Under the pieces are notes generated by a model. It had not been told where the DNA came from. It made no database searches and saw nothing but the letters and a program-made list of their open reading frames with translations. Both the position numbers and the translations under genes were made by a program. Source: Anaerolineae bacterium (lineage in GTDB: Bacteria > Chloroflexota > Anaerolineae > 4572-78 > J111). Taken from it: 64,000 nucleotides of DNA. Within the stretch, counting starts at the first letter, position 1, and every line of letters begins with the position of its first letter. The DNA is taken from NCBI GenBank assembly GCA_022071955.1, contig JAJVIM010000004.1, forward strand, positions 1 through 64,000. The letters run 5' to 3'. Shown here piece after piece: positions 8,734 to 17,834 of this stretch.

Positions 8734-9067
8734 AGCTTGTCCTCCGTTGAAAAATAGGATTATTAGCCCCATCCCCCTATCCCCCTTCCCTGGGGAAGGG
8801 GGATACCCCTGGGGGCACAGGTGGGTTAGGGGAGGGGGTCAAGGATTTTCATTCTTTGGTGTCGCCCCGTAAGGGACTGTCCAATTTTTCATTCATCGTT
8901 CTGCTGCCGGCTAATCATTATACGCATGGAGCCGTGAACTGTTAAATCAGCAGCGAGGTGTGAAATAATCGCTTTGGCAATTTGCTAATTGATAAGTTTT
9001 GCTTATACTATTCGCTAAATATTATTTATGAAACGTTTTATGGCCTGCCAGCCATAAGCAAACTCTT
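8734..9067. other. divergent intergenic region between serC and the sulfur operon
   Basis: It holds a G/C-run repeat (about 8765-8850, CCCCCTATCCCCC facing GGGGAAGGGGG and a following G run) and then an AT-rich stretch with the candidate promoter described separately. No coding frame is supported before 9068. Confidence 0.6.
8982..9009 (+). promoter_or_regulatory. candidate promoter and short dyad for the sulfur assimilation operon
   Basis: TTGCTA (8982-8987) and TATACT (9004-9009) are spaced by 16 bp, giving a plausible sigma-70 type promoter. An inverted repeat ATAAG (8992-8996) - 5 nt - CTTAT (9002-9006) lies across the spacer and -10 box and could be an operator. The transcript would begin about 50 nt upstream of the Cys-rich leader ORF. 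No known regulator box was recognised. Confidence 0.4.
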
Positions 9068-9205
9068 ATGACATCCGCTAACCAGCTTTACCCAACCCAG
9101 AATAGTGTCTCCGCTGCCAGCCGCACCGCGCTCTGTTGTGTGGCTTGTATGTGTTGCCTGGACTGTGCCGGGAAAAGCTCGTTGGCGCGGAGATTGTTGA
9201 CCTAA
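9068..9205 (+). CDS. 45-codon cysteine-rich leader peptide (candidate attenuator)
   Basis: The frame ATG 9068 to TAA 9205 encodes a 45-residue peptide starting MTSANQLYPTQNSVSAASRT. Its centre is LCCVACMCCLDC: six Cys codons (TGT TGT .. TGT .. TGT TGC .. TGT) within eleven codons, residues 23-33. The stop lies 33 nt before a perfect intrinsic terminator, and the terminator lies upstream of the sulfite reductase gene. This is the layout of amino-acid attenuators, and cysteine leader peptides ahead of sulfur genes are known in Actinobacteria. No clear Shine-Dalgarno precedes the ATG; translation might instead start at the internal ATG at 9149, which would keep only the later Cys codons. Expression and function are inferred. 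Confidence 0.6.
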   Translation: MTSANQLYPTQNSVSAASRTALCCVACMCCLDCAGKSSLARRLLT

Positions 9206-9238
9206 GCAAGGTATAGCTGCACACCTTTGTTGTCACAG

Positions 9239-9267
9239 CCCGGCGAGCGCACTCGCCGGGCTTTTTT
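9239..9267 (+). terminator. intrinsic terminator upstream of the sulfite reductase gene
   Basis: Perfect stem GCCCGGCGAG / CTCGCCGGGC with a short CGCA loop followed by TTTTTTG. It stands between the Cys-rich leader ORF and the start of the sulfite reductase gene at 9454, so it would cut off the operon unless anti-terminated. That position makes it the natural regulated element of an attenuator. Confidence 0.85.
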
Positions 9268-9453
9268 GTTGTTTGGGATAGGTAAGCGGCAAAAACAAGT
9301 AGAATTACTCGGCCCCCACCCCCCCCTTCTCCCCAACGGCGACAAAGTACCCGAAGGGTGGAAGGGGGGGTGGGGGGATGAGGGGGAAAAAGTTACCGGA
9401 CTTTTGTGTAGGGCATAGCCGCCCTGCGGGGTTATTTTTCAGAGGAGGAATCA

Positions 9454-11742
9454 ATGCACAACGGACATACATCCCAGCCAACCTGGCGCGATCTGCTGAT
9501 TTACAGCACCGATCCCCGGTTGAGCCAGGAAATTGATGAGTTTGAAACCCAAATGGAGCTGCGCCGGCAGGGCAAGCTCGATGAAAAGGTTTTTGCCGAA
9601 CTGCGGCTGCGGCGCGGCGCTTACGGCCAGCGTTACGACAACGGCCGCCGCCACGACGGCGTGGAATCGCGCGAAATTGAATTTCCCCACCCGGAGCTAA
9701 CCAAAGGCCCCGATACCTTTTGGGACGCGCCCGGCATGCAGCGCATCAAAATTCCTTACGGCGGGTTGACCGCCGCCCAAATGGACGTACTGGCCGATAT
9801 GGCTGAAGAGTACTCCGATAACATTTTGCACGTTACTACCCGCCAGGATTTTCAGCTCCATTTTGTCTCGCTGGAAGACTCGCCGGATATGCACCGCCGG
9901 CTGGCGGCGGTGGGCATTACCACCCGCGAAGCCTGCGGTAATTCGGTGCGCAATGTTACCGCCTGCCCGCTGGCCGGCGTTTGCCGCGACGAAACGTTTG
10001 ACGTGACCGGCTACGCCAACGAGTTTGCCCAATATTTTTTGGGCCACCGCGATGTGCAGGACTTTGGCCGCAAATTCAAAACGGCGTTCTCCGGCTGCAA
10101 GCAGCACCCCTGCGGCCTGACCAATATGCACGATCTGGGGTTGATTGCCGTCACCAAAGTCATCGACGGGGTGGAGAAAAGGGGCTTTGAAATGTACGTT
10201 GGCGGCGGGCTGGGCACAGTGCCGCACCAGGCCAAACTGCTGGCTGTTGTGCCGGAAGAAGAACTGCTGCCGCTGTCGCAGGCCATTGCCCGCATTTTTG
10301 CCCGCTACGGCGAAAAGAAAAACCGCAACAAGGCCCGCATCAAGTTTTTGGTGGCCCAGTTGGGCATCGACGAGTTCCGGCGGCTGGTGTTTGAAGAACG
10401 GGCCAGCCTTGAGAACGACCCGGCCTGGGTCGATTGGCTGGCCAGCCTGCACCACTATGAAGAAGCCGGTTTGCCCCAACCGGCCTCCGGCGAAGCCATC
10501 GAGCTGGGCGAAGAGTTTGAAAAGTGGCGCTCAACCAATGTGTACCAGCAGCGGCAGGAAGGTTTTGCTACCGTTACCATCGCCCTGCCGCTGGGCGATA
10601 TTACCGCGCCGCAACTGCGCCGGCTGGCCGATGTGGCCCGCCGCTTTACCCGCGATACCGTGCGCCTTACCGTGGAGCAAAATATGGTGCTGCGCTGGAT
10701 TCATCAGGCCGATCTGCCGGCGCTGTACGTGGCACTGGCCGAAATTGGCCTGCACCAGCCCGGCGCGCAGTCAATCATTGATGTGACCGCCTGCCCCGGC
10801 ACCGATACCTGCAAGCTGGGCATTGCCAGTTCGCGCGGGCTGGCCGGCGAGCTGCGCCAGCGGCTGGCCGCCAAAGGCTACCAATATAATGAAGCGGTGC
10901 GCGATATTCGCCTGAAGATCAGCGGTTGCTTCAATTCCTGCGGCCAGCACCACGTGGCCGACATCGGCTTTTTTGGCTCCAGCCGCAATGTGGGCAACTA
11001 CCGCGTGCCCCACTTCCAGTTAATTTTGGGCGGCGAATGGGCCAACAACGCCGGCAGTTACGGCCAGGCGCAGGGCGCGATCCCCTCAAAGCGGGTGCCG
11101 GAAGTAGTCGATCATCTGCTGGATTTGTACCTGGGCCAGCACCAGCGCGGCGAGTCGTTCCGCGAGTTTGTTAACCGCTACGGCCGAACCGCCATCAAAG
11201 CCTCGCTCAAGCCGTTTACCGAGGTGCCGGATCACAATGACGACCCCTCGTTTTACACCGACTGGGCCGACGCCCGCGAGTTTTCTATTGGCGACATCGG
11301 CGTGGGCGAATGCGCCGGCGAGGTGGTCAGCCTGACCGAATTTGGCATTGCCGCCGCCGAAGGGCTGCATTTTGACGCGCAGGTGGTGCTGGAAGGCGGG
11401 CGGGATCAGGCCCGGGTCGATAAAGCTGCCACTCTGGCTTACACCGCCATGATCAGCGCGGCCCAGGCGCTCGTTAAGCAGCAAAACGCCGACATCGCCA
11501 ACGATCCGGCGCTGATTGTTGACGAGTTCAAAAGCCGCTTTTACGATACCCAGCTTTTCTTTGACCCGTTTGCCAAAGGCAAATTTGCCCACTACCTGTT
11601 TGACGCCCACCAGCGGCGCAACGGTTCGGTGAGTTTGGACCGCGCTTTGGAGCTGGTGGAAGAGGCCGGGCTGTTTATTGAAGCGGCGCACGCCTGCCAC
11701 TCGCGCCTGCTGGCCGGGCCAACCCAAAGGAGCAACCAATGA
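9454..11742 (+). CDS. siroheme/4Fe-4S assimilatory sulfite (or nitrite) reductase, ferredoxin type
   Basis: 762 residues, longer than usual ferredoxin-sulfite reductases (about 550-600). It has two tandem ferredoxin-like plus NIR_SIR repeats. The second repeat has the standard cluster quartet C447-x5-C453 (TACPGTDTC) and C492-x3-C496 (GCFNSC) that holds the 4Fe-4S cluster bridged to siroheme. The first repeat also keeps four cysteines, C171-x5-C177 (CPLAGVC) and C215-x4-C220 (CKQHPC). An extra helical tail of about 170 residues ends in IEAAHACHSRLL, resembling HEPN-like tails seen on some family members. It should reduce sulfite to sulfide in the cytosol; nitrite reduction cannot be excluded, but cysH nearby favours sulfite. 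AGAGGAGG precedes the ATG. Its stop overlaps the next start (ATGA). Confidence 0.88.
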   Translation: MHNGHTSQPTWRDLLIYSTDPRLSQEIDEFETQMELRRQGKLDEKVFAELRLRRGAYGQRYDNGRRHDGVESREIEFPHPELTKGPDTFWDAPGMQRIKIPYGGLTAAQMDVLADMAEEYSDNILHVTTRQDFQLHFVSLEDSPDMHRRLAAVGITTREACGNSVRNVTACPLAGVCRDETFDVTGYANEFAQYFLGHRDVQDFGRKFKTAFSGCKQHPCGLTNMHDLGLIAVTKVIDGVEKRGFEMYVGGGLGTVPHQAKLLAVVPEEELLPLSQAIARIFARYGEKKNRNKARIKFLVAQLGIDEFRRLVFEERASLENDPAWVDWLASLHHYEEAGLPQPASGEAIELGEEFEKWRSTNVYQQRQEGFATVTIALPLGDITAPQLRRLADVARRFTRDTVRLTVEQNMVLRWIHQADLPALYVALAEIGLHQPGAQSIIDVTACPGTDTCKLGIASSRGLAGELRQRLAAKGYQYNEAVRDIRLKISGCFNSCGQHHVADIGFFGSSRNVGNYRVPHFQLILGGEWANNAGSYGQAQGAIPSKRVPEVVDHLLDLYLGQHQRGESFREFVNRYGRTAIKASLKPFTEVPDHNDDPSFYTDWADAREFSIGDIGVGECAGEVVSLTEFGIAAAEGLHFDAQVVLEGGRDQARVDKAATLAYTAMISAAQALVKQQNADIANDPALIVDEFKSRFYDTQLFFDPFAKGKFAHYLFDAHQRRNGSVSLDRALELVEEAGLFIEAAHACHSRLLAGPTQRSNQ

Positions 11743-12326
11743 ACCTTGATCGATTTACCGTAAAATTCTTTGCCAAACCCGGCCCGGCCGTGGACGAGTC
11801 CATCTTTATCCCCATATTTCACGAGTGGATTCGCTTTGGCCCCATCGATGGCGTGCTGCTCGATGTGGCCGATTACCGCCACGTGCCGGATGGCCCCGGG
11901 GTGATGCTCATTACCCACGAGATCAACTTTGCGCTCGATCACGGTGACGGGCGCTTTGGCCTGCTGGCCCAGCGCAAACAGGGCCGCGATGGCAGCCAAG
12001 CGGCCAAAATATTGGATCTGGTGCGGCAGGCGGTCAGCGTGGCCGATCTGCTGGAAAACGACTGGCGGCTCGACGACAGCCTGCGTTTTGAGGCCGGCGC
12101 GTTTGAGTTTGCGGCCAACGACCGGCTGCAAGCGCCCAACACGCCCGCAAGCCTGGCCGCGTTGCTGCCTCACTTGCAAGCCGTATCGGCTCAACTGTAT
12201 CCCGGCCGGGCGGTGGCTGTTGAGCCGGTAGTCAACGATTCCCGCGAGCGGCTGACGGTGCGTTTTGACGCCGGCCAGTCGCTGCCGTTGAGCGAGTTGC
12301 TGGCACAGGTGGAGGCGCTGGCGTGA
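11739..12326 (+). CDS. conserved protein of the sulfite reductase operon, unknown function
   Basis: 195 residues, translationally coupled to the reductase (ATGA overlap) and to the next gene (GTGA overlap). The N-terminal half is rich in short strands (DRFTVKFFAKPGP ... FIPIFHEWIRFGPIDGVLLDVADY ... GVMLITHEINFALDHGDGR). The C-terminal half is helical. No Cys cluster, signal peptide or membrane segment is present. I do not recognise the family. The strict coupling suggests a role in assembly, electron supply or regulation of the sulfite reductase. Confidence 0.75.
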   Translation: MNLDRFTVKFFAKPGPAVDESIFIPIFHEWIRFGPIDGVLLDVADYRHVPDGPGVMLITHEINFALDHGDGRFGLLAQRKQGRDGSQAAKILDLVRQAVSVADLLENDWRLDDSLRFEAGAFEFAANDRLQAPNTPASLAALLPHLQAVSAQLYPGRAVAVEPVVNDSRERLTVRFDAGQSLPLSELLAQVEALA

Positions 12327-12922
12327 GTCATCACCTGGCCAACCCGCAGCGTTTTGCCCAGGCTATCGCCGGTTTTGACGCGGCCAACGCCGAAGACCCG
12401 CACCTTGAGCGGGTTGAGGGCGAGCCGCAGCCCAAAGAGCTGGCGTACGCCCGGCGGATGACCGCCTGGCTGGCCAAACTGGCCCCGGATGCGTCGGAGG
12501 CGCTGCAACTGGCCGCCCGCAGCCAGCACATTCGCCGCTGGGAAATTCCCCGCAGCGATTACCCGTTGGGCCGCGAGGGGTACAACCAGTGGCGGCGGGC
12601 GCTGTATCGCTTTCACGCCGAAACCGCCGGCCGGATTTTGCGCGCGGTGGGCTACGATGACGAGACGATTGAGCGGGTGCAAACACTGCTGCAAAAAAAG
12701 CGGCTCAAGCTGGACCCGGAGGTGCAACTGCTGGAAGATGTGATTTGCGTGGTCTTTTTGGAGCATTACTTTGCCGATTTCTCGCAGCAGCACGAGCCCG
12801 AAAAGGTGATTGATATTGTGCGCAAAACGTGGCGCAAAATGTCGCCGCAGGGACACGCCGCGGCGCTAACACTGGAGCTGTCGCCGGCGGCGGCGGCGCT
12901 GGTAAAAGAGGCATTGAAATGA
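12323..12922 (+). CDS. DUF4202 family protein
   Basis: 199 residues, GTG start overlapping the previous stop. Features typical of DUF4202 are the N-terminal RFAQAIAGFDAANAEDP, the HxxRW motif SQHIRRWEIPRSDYP, YNQWRRALYRFHAE, and EDVICVVFLEHYFADF near the C terminus. The all-helical, His/Asp-bearing pattern resembles HD-type folds, and the family is often found beside sulfur assimilation genes. A catalytic role is not established. It is cytosolic and the third gene of the operon; a perfect 18-bp hairpin follows its stop. Confidence 0.8.
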   Translation: MSHHLANPQRFAQAIAGFDAANAEDPHLERVEGEPQPKELAYARRMTAWLAKLAPDASEALQLAARSQHIRRWEIPRSDYPLGREGYNQWRRALYRFHAETAGRILRAVGYDDETIERVQTLLQKKRLKLDPEVQLLEDVICVVFLEHYFADFSQQHEPEKVIDIVRKTWRKMSPQGHAAALTLELSPAAAALVKEALK

Positions 12923-12925
12923 GGG

Positions 12926-12964
12926 TGCGCGTTGGCCGGCGGCTTTGCCGCCGGCCAACGCGCA
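12926..12964. repeat. perfect 18-bp hairpin after the DUF4202 gene
   Basis: TGCGCGTTGGCCGGCGGC (12926-12943), TTT loop, and its exact complement (12947-12964). No T-run follows, so it is not a canonical terminator. It sits between two co-directional genes and may trim or stabilise the operon mRNA. Confidence 0.9.
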
Positions 12965-12989
12965 GCCAATTACTTAATACGGAGGAACA

Positions 12990-13445
12990 ATGGTCAAAAA
13001 AGTAGACACAACGGCGCTCAAATTTAATCAGGCGTCAATTGTAACGCTGACATTGCTGGGCTTTGTGCTCAACCAACCCTGGTTGGTGCTGCTGGTGGGG
13101 CTGGTGCTGGCTGTTGGCACCATTTGGCCCGGCGTGGCGCTGTTCAAACTGGTGTATTCCCGGCTGCTCAAACCGGCCGGCCTGCTCAAAGCCAACGTGA
13201 TTACCGATGACCCGGCGCCGCACCAGTTTGCGCAGGGCGTTGGCGCGCTGTTTTTGCTGGCCGCGAGCGCGTTTCTGTTTGCCCTGCCCGGGGCGGTGAT
13301 CGGCTGGGTGCTGGCCTGGATTGTGATTGTGCTGGCCGCGGTTAACCTGATTTTTGATTTTTGCGCCGGTTGCTTTGTTTATTATCAGCTCGACCGGCTG
13401 GGGCTGCTGCCGGCCCGGAGCAAACAGGGGGGGCACAATGGATAG
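12990..13445 (+). CDS. DUF4395 integral membrane protein
   Basis: 151 residues with an ATG preceded by GGAGG. Four hydrophobic segments (about residues 15-30, 32-50, 78-97, 99-118) make it polytopic. A cysteine pair in DFCAGCFVYYQL (CxxC at the end of the last membrane segment) matches the DUF4395 family pattern. It overlaps the next, thioredoxin-like gene by 8 nt, so the two probably work together, for example in membrane thiol or sulfur-compound chemistry. That role is inference from the paired CxxC motifs and the sulfur operon context. Confidence 0.8.
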   Translation: MVKKVDTTALKFNQASIVTLTLLGFVLNQPWLVLLVGLVLAVGTIWPGVALFKLVYSRLLKPAGLLKANVITDDPAPHQFAQGVGALFLLAASAFLFALPGAVIGWVLAWIVIVLAAVNLIFDFCAGCFVYYQLDRLGLLPARSKQGGHNG

Positions 13446-13824
13446 ATTGCTCATCACCCTGATGATTGTGGGCGGGCTGGCCCTGCTGTGGCTGGCCTGG
13501 CAGGCGCTCAAACCCCGGCTGGCCCGGGCCATCGACGCCGGCAGTGAAGCCACCGGCAAACCGACCCTGCTCTATTTTACCGGCGAATACTGCACGGTCT
13601 GCAAGTTTCAGCAGGCGCCAATTGTGGAACTGCTGGCGGCCAAACTGGGCGGCGCGGTGGCCATTAAGCGGGTTGATGTTTCGGCCGAGCCGGAACTGGC
13701 CAGCAAATATCGGGTGCTGACTCTGCCCACTACCGTGGTAGTGAACCAGCAGGGGCAGGTGGCGGCCATCAATTACGGCCTGGCCGACCAAACCAAACTG
13801 GAATCGCAGCTTTTGGTTGCTTGA
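13438..13824 (+). CDS. membrane-anchored thioredoxin-like protein
   Basis: 128 residues from the ATG at 13438. An N-terminal hydrophobic anchor (LLITLMIVGGLALLWLAW) is followed by a thioredoxin domain with the active site GEYCTVCK and the cis-Pro segment VLTLPTTVVV. The dithiol CTVC differs from thioredoxin's CGPC, suggesting a more oxidising or specialised disulfide enzyme. It would face the side of the membrane set by the single anchor, probably outside. It overlaps the DUF4395 gene by 8 nt and ends the operon that starts with the sulfite reductase. Confidence 0.85.
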   Translation: MDRLLITLMIVGGLALLWLAWQALKPRLARAIDAGSEATGKPTLLYFTGEYCTVCKFQQAPIVELLAAKLGGAVAIKRVDVSAEPELASKYRVLTLPTTVVVNQQGQVAAINYGLADQTKLESQLLVA

Positions 13825-13904
13825 GGGATTAATGATGGTTTCACTATGTTGCATCTGTATCCAGCGGAGATATTAGCCGAGGCTTATTAACCAGTCACGT
13901 ATCT

Positions 13905-14030
13905 GTCATTCCGAGCGACCGCCTGGAGCGACACTTGCGCCTGCGCGCAGTGCAGGTGAGAATCTCCGGTTTCGGGCTGAATTGGGCGGGGGTAGCGGCG
14001 ATTCTTCGTCGCTCCGCTTCTCAGAATGAC
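13905..14030. repeat. MITE/REP-like inverted repeat element
   Basis: The ends GTCATTCCGAGCGAC and GTCGCTCCGCTTCTCAGAATGAC are imperfect inverted repeats about 126 bp apart, with inner GAGAATCTCC and GATTCTTCGTC also facing each other. This GTCATTC...GAATGAC form is a very widespread miniature repeat type in bacteria. It fills most of the gap between the thioredoxin-like gene and cysH; the rest of the 370-bp gap shows no coding frame. Confidence 0.7.
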
Positions 14031-14193
14031 CAACTGTGGCTGTAACCTGCACCGCTGCCGGCTGATGTCTCCGCGAAATTATGGTATGGTTCGCCTTTAT
14101 CCGGGCGACGTTGTGCCGATACCTATGATAACGCGGTGCCCAGTTTAATGGGTGCAGGTTTTTTATTGCAAATTTTCAGAGGACATGCTCAAA

Positions 14194-14952
14194 ATGGCTA
14201 ATAGAGGAACCAGACCGTACGCCCACAACTCAATAGAGCCTTTTGCACCATCTACTTTCACTGCGGAAAGTGATTTTGGCCGGATCAATGATTATTTTGA
14301 ACAGCGCCCGCTGGATCAACTGCTGTTGTGGAGTCTGCAAACGTTTGGCGACAAAGTAGCGCAGGTAACCAGTTTTGGGCCAACCGGGATGGTTATTTTG
14401 GATATGTTGGCCCGGCTCAGCCCCGGCATCCGGGTGATTACGCTGGATACCCAGTTTTTATTTGACGAAACCTATGCCTTAATTGAAGAAGTGCAGCGCC
14501 GCTACCCCATCACGCTCGATATCCGCCGGCCGGCGCTGTCGCCGGAGCAGCAAGCCGAAAGCTACGGCCCGGCGTTGTGGCGCAGCAACCCCGATTTATG
14601 CTGCCACCTGCGCAAAGTGGCGCCGCTGGATTTTGTGATGAGCGGGCTGGACGCCTGGCTAACCGGCCTGCGCCGCGATCAATCCTTTACGCGAGAAAGC
14701 CTGCCGCTGGTGGGGTGGGATAGAAAGTACAATCTGGTAAAAATCAACCCTCTGGCCCACTGGAGCCGGGGCGACGTGTGGAAATACATTGTGGAGCGCA
14801 ATATTCCCTACAACGCCCTGCACGATCGCGGCTACGCCAGCATTGGCTGCAGCCACTGCACCCGGCCCACCACCAACGCCAACGATGAACGCTCGGGGCG
14901 GTGGCAAAACCACGTTAAAACCGAGTGCGGCATTCATTTAGTTGCCGCGTAA
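14194..14952 (+). CDS. cysH: adenylylsulfate/PAPS reductase, 4Fe-4S type
   Basis: 252 residues from the ATG at 14194, chosen because AGAGGA (14178-14183) is 10 nt upstream; the frame is open from 14152. The PAPS_reduct fold shows the PP-loop-like QVTSFGPTGMVIL, then the cysteine pair CC in NPDLCCHLRKVAPL and the second pair in GCSHCTRP. Together these bind the 4Fe-4S cluster that marks the APS reductase branch. LTGLRRDQSFTR binds substrate, and the C-terminal TECGIHL carries the catalytic, thiol-attacking Cys. It reduces APS (or PAPS) to sulfite for the reductase encoded upstream. No ATP sulfurylase is in the window. Confidence 0.9.
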   Translation: MANRGTRPYAHNSIEPFAPSTFTAESDFGRINDYFEQRPLDQLLLWSLQTFGDKVAQVTSFGPTGMVILDMLARLSPGIRVITLDTQFLFDETYALIEEVQRRYPITLDIRRPALSPEQQAESYGPALWRSNPDLCCHLRKVAPLDFVMSGLDAWLTGLRRDQSFTRESLPLVGWDRKYNLVKINPLAHWSRGDVWKYIVERNIPYNALHDRGYASIGCSHCTRPTTNANDERSGRWQNHVKTECGIHLVAA

Positions 14953-14963
14953 GGAGCCGGCGC

Positions 14964-16595
14964 TCAAGCCGTATCAAGCAGTTCGCGCACCCGGCGGTTC
15001 AACACCGTGGCGGAAAACGGTTTGGCCAGAAATTCGTAGGGGCGTTCAATGGTTTGAACGGTGTCGGTATAGCCCGACATCAGCAAAACCTTTAAGCGGG
15101 GATAAAAGGTTTTGAGCGCTTCGGCCAGTTCCAGGCCGCTCATTTCCGGCATAACCACGTCTGTCAGCAGCAAATCGATGGGCGCTGCCCCCCGATTTTT
15201 GAGCAGGCTGAGCGCCTCGCTGCCGTTGGAGGCAATTAGCACAGTGTACCCCTGGGCATGCAGCACCTGGGCCGACAGGTTTCTGACCATCTCATCATCT
15301 TCAACCAGTAAAATAGTTTCCTGACCACCGGCTTCCGGCCTGTCTGTTGTCAGCGTCGAAGCCGGCCCACTGCCGGCGCGGGGAAAACAAATCTTAAACG
15401 ACGTTCCCTGGTTGGGCGTGCTTTCTACCCAAATATGCCCCCGGTTTTGCGTTACCATCCCGTGCACCATCGCCAACCCCAGGCCGGTGCCTTCGCCGGT
15501 GGGTTTGGTGGTAAAAAACGGGTCAAAAATATTTTCCAGCATATCGTTAGCGATGCCCGAACCGGTATCGGTGACTGTAATCTGAACATACTGGCCCGGC
15601 GTTACGTTGAAGTGACGCCGGGTTTCGTTTGCCGATAATTCAATATTGGCCGTGGTGATCGTCAGTGTGCCGCCCCCCGGCATGGCATCGCGGGCGTTAA
15701 TGGCCAGGTTAAGCATAATCTGCCCTATCTGGCTCGGATCGGCTTTAACTTGCCCCAGGTTGGGGTCAAGCTGGAGAGAAATATTGATCTTCTCGCCGAT
15801 GACGTGGCTCAGCAGTTTATAGATATCGCTGAGGGTTTGGTTAAGGTCAATGGCGGTTCGGTGCAGGGTGTTTTGCTGGCTAAATGTGAGGAGTTGGCGC
15901 ACCAGTTCGGCGGCGCGCAACGCGGCCTGTTCAATGGTGATTACCGGTTGCCGGGCCGGGCTGGTTTTATCTAATTGACTCAACGTCAGGCCGCCGTAGC
16001 CCAAAATAATGGTCAACAGGTTGTTGAATTCGTGGGCAATACCGCCGGCCAGCCGGCCGACCGCCTCCATTTTTTGCGATTGGTGCAGTTGTTTCTCCAG
16101 CTCAAGACGCTCTTTTTCGGCCTGGATTCGATGAGAAATATCACGGGCGGTCGCGACAACATACGCGGTGTCGCCAAAATCCACCAGCCGCAGGGTGATT
16201 TCTACAGGCAGGCTGTGATTGGTTTTGGTTTGCAGCAGCGTGGTATAGACGCTGCTTCTTGGGCTGTTTTCAATTTCAGACTCAATCAGGTTGTAGATAT
16301 CAACCTGTAGCGATTCCGGAATAAACCGAAAAATGGGCCGGCCGATCAACTCGTCCATAGAACGGTTGAGCATCCGGGCCGCTGCCAGATTAATATCGAT
16401 AATCCGGCCCGAGGGGGCCTCGGCCACTATAATCGCGTCATCACTCTGATCGAGCAGCGCCTTAAAGCGTTCCAGCTCAAGCAGGCGCTGTTGCAGTTCC
16501 GGGTAATAGTTTTTTTGGATGGAACGCTCGCCCAAACCGATGATTTTGGCGCGTAATTCGTCCCAATGGGCTGAAGGGTCAGATGGCTCGTTCAT
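14964..16595 (-). CDS. hybrid sensor histidine kinase with C-terminal receiver domain
   Basis: 543 residues: a PAS domain ([28 protein letters not shown]), a coiled-coil linker, HisKA with the phosphoacceptor in [20 protein letters not shown], and HATPase_c ([29 protein letters not shown]). The C-terminal receiver domain has DD in [11 protein letters not shown], the Asp in [21 protein letters not shown] and FLAKPF. There is no membrane segment. The start overlaps by 17 nt the end of the iron alcohol dehydrogenase gene, so the two are likely one transcript. The output partner is not in view. Confidence 0.9.
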   Translation of the reverse strand: MNEPSDPSAHWDELRAKIIGLGERSIQKNYYPELQQRLLELERFKALLDQSDDAIIVAEAPSGRIIDINLAAARMLNRSMDELIGRPIFRFIPESLQVDIYNLIESEIENSPRSSVYTTLLQTKTNHSLPVEITLRLVDFGDTAYVVATARDISHRIQAEKERLELEKQLHQSQKMEAVGRLAGGIAHEFNNLLTIILGYGGLTLSQLDKTSPARQPVITIEQAALRAAELVRQLLTFSQQNTLHRTAIDLNQTLSDIYKLLSHVIGEKINISLQLDPNLGQVKADPSQIGQIMLNLAINARDAMPGGGTLTITTANIELSANETRRHFNVTPGQYVQITVTDTGSGIANDMLENIFDPFFTTKPTGEGTGLGLAMVHGMVTQNRGHIWVESTPNQGTSFKICFPRAGSGPASTLTTDRPEAGGQETILLVEDDEMVRNLSAQVLHAQGYTVLIASNGSEALSLLKNRGAAPIDLLLTDVVMPEMSGLELAEALKTFYPRLKVLLMSGYTDTVQTIERPYEFLAKPFSATVLNRRVRELLDTA

Positions 16596-17730
16596 AAATC
16601 AGCTCGATGTCCTCTTGGGTTGGCGGCCGTGGGTTGGTAACAATGCAGGCATCTTGCATGGCGTTTTGGGCCAATTGGGGAATGTAACGCGGGTCTAGCC
16701 CCAGGGTGGTAAGGGTGTCGGTAAAGCCGGCGGTCTGCCGCATGTCAAACAATGCCTGTAACAACTCCTCTCTTTCATTACCGGGGGTCGGCGTTATGCC
16801 CATCGCCTGAGCCAGAGCCAGATAACGACCGGGCGCGGCTTCAAAATTATATTCGACAACATAAGGCAGCAAAATGGCGTTGGTCGCGCCGTGCGGAAAA
16901 TCAAGAAATCCGCCCAAACTATGAGCCATTGCGTGCACCGCGCCCAAACTGGCGTTAGAGAAAGCCATCCCGGCGTACAAACTCCCCTGCATCATCGCCG
17001 CCCGAATGGCCGGGTCGGTGGGCCGCTGGGTGGCCGCAATCAGGTGTTTGGACACAAGCCGAACTGCTTCCAGCGCATGCAAATCAGTAATGGCCGATTG
17101 CGCATTTGAAACGTAGGCTTCAAAAGCGTGGCTGAGCGCATCAATACCGGTGCAGGCGGTAATGTACGGGTTCATCGTAGTGGTTGTTTCGGGATCAATC
17201 AGGGCCACGTCCGGCACTACAGCTTTGCTGATGATAGCTATTTTTACCTTGCGGGTGGTGTCGGTAATAATGGCAAACTGCGACACATCCGCCGAGCTGC
17301 CGGCGGTGGTTGGAATGCAGAACAATGGCGGTGGGGGCGTGATAACGTTGTCTACCCCCTCAAAGTCCAGAATGTGCCGCCGGCTGCTGCTGACAATACC
17401 AATGCCTTTGGCGCAGTCCATTGGGCTACCGCCGCCGACCGCTACAATGGCGTTGCAGCCCTGCTGCAAATAGAGTTCTGCACCGGCCATAACTTCGTGA
17501 TCGCGGGGATTGGGGGTAACTTCATCAAAAACCGTGGTTTGAATACGCTTGCGGCGCAGGCTGGCGAGTACGTCGTCAACCCAGCCGGCAGCAATTACGC
17601 CGGGATCGGTCACAACCAGTACATTGCGCGCCCCCAGATTCCTAGCGTATTGACCCGCTAACTGGCGCGCCCCATTGCCAAAGATAAATTCAGGTGCCAG
17701 GAACTTTCGTAGTTCGTGCGCTTGGGACAT
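16579..17730 (-). CDS. iron-dependent (group III) alcohol dehydrogenase
   Basis: 383 residues. It carries the NAD-binding GGGSPMDCAKGIGI near residue 100, the PTTAGSSADVSQFAI segment and the metal-binding signature HAMAHSLGGFLDFPHGATNAILLPYV, which supplies the His ligands of Fe2+. It should oxidise or reduce alcohols or aldehydes with NAD(P)H in the cytosol; the substrate is unknown. The ATG at 17730 is preceded by AAAGGT. It is followed immediately, with overlap, by the hybrid kinase. Confidence 0.9.
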   Translation of the reverse strand: MSQAHELRKFLAPEFIFGNGARQLAGQYARNLGARNVLVVTDPGVIAAGWVDDVLASLRRKRIQTTVFDEVTPNPRDHEVMAGAELYLQQGCNAIVAVGGGSPMDCAKGIGIVSSSRRHILDFEGVDNVITPPPPLFCIPTTAGSSADVSQFAIITDTTRKVKIAIISKAVVPDVALIDPETTTTMNPYITACTGIDALSHAFEAYVSNAQSAITDLHALEAVRLVSKHLIAATQRPTDPAIRAAMMQGSLYAGMAFSNASLGAVHAMAHSLGGFLDFPHGATNAILLPYVVEYNFEAAPGRYLALAQAMGITPTPGNEREELLQALFDMRQTAGFTDTLTTLGLDPRYIPQLAQNAMQDACIVTNPRPPTQEDIELIYERAI

Positions 17731-17834
17731 AAACTATGACCTTTATCCGGTTGTCTGATACCGATATTGTACCATAGATTTGGCTGATAGCTGGCATGGT
17801 AATTCCTACCCAATTTTGCTGGGTGGAGGAATTA

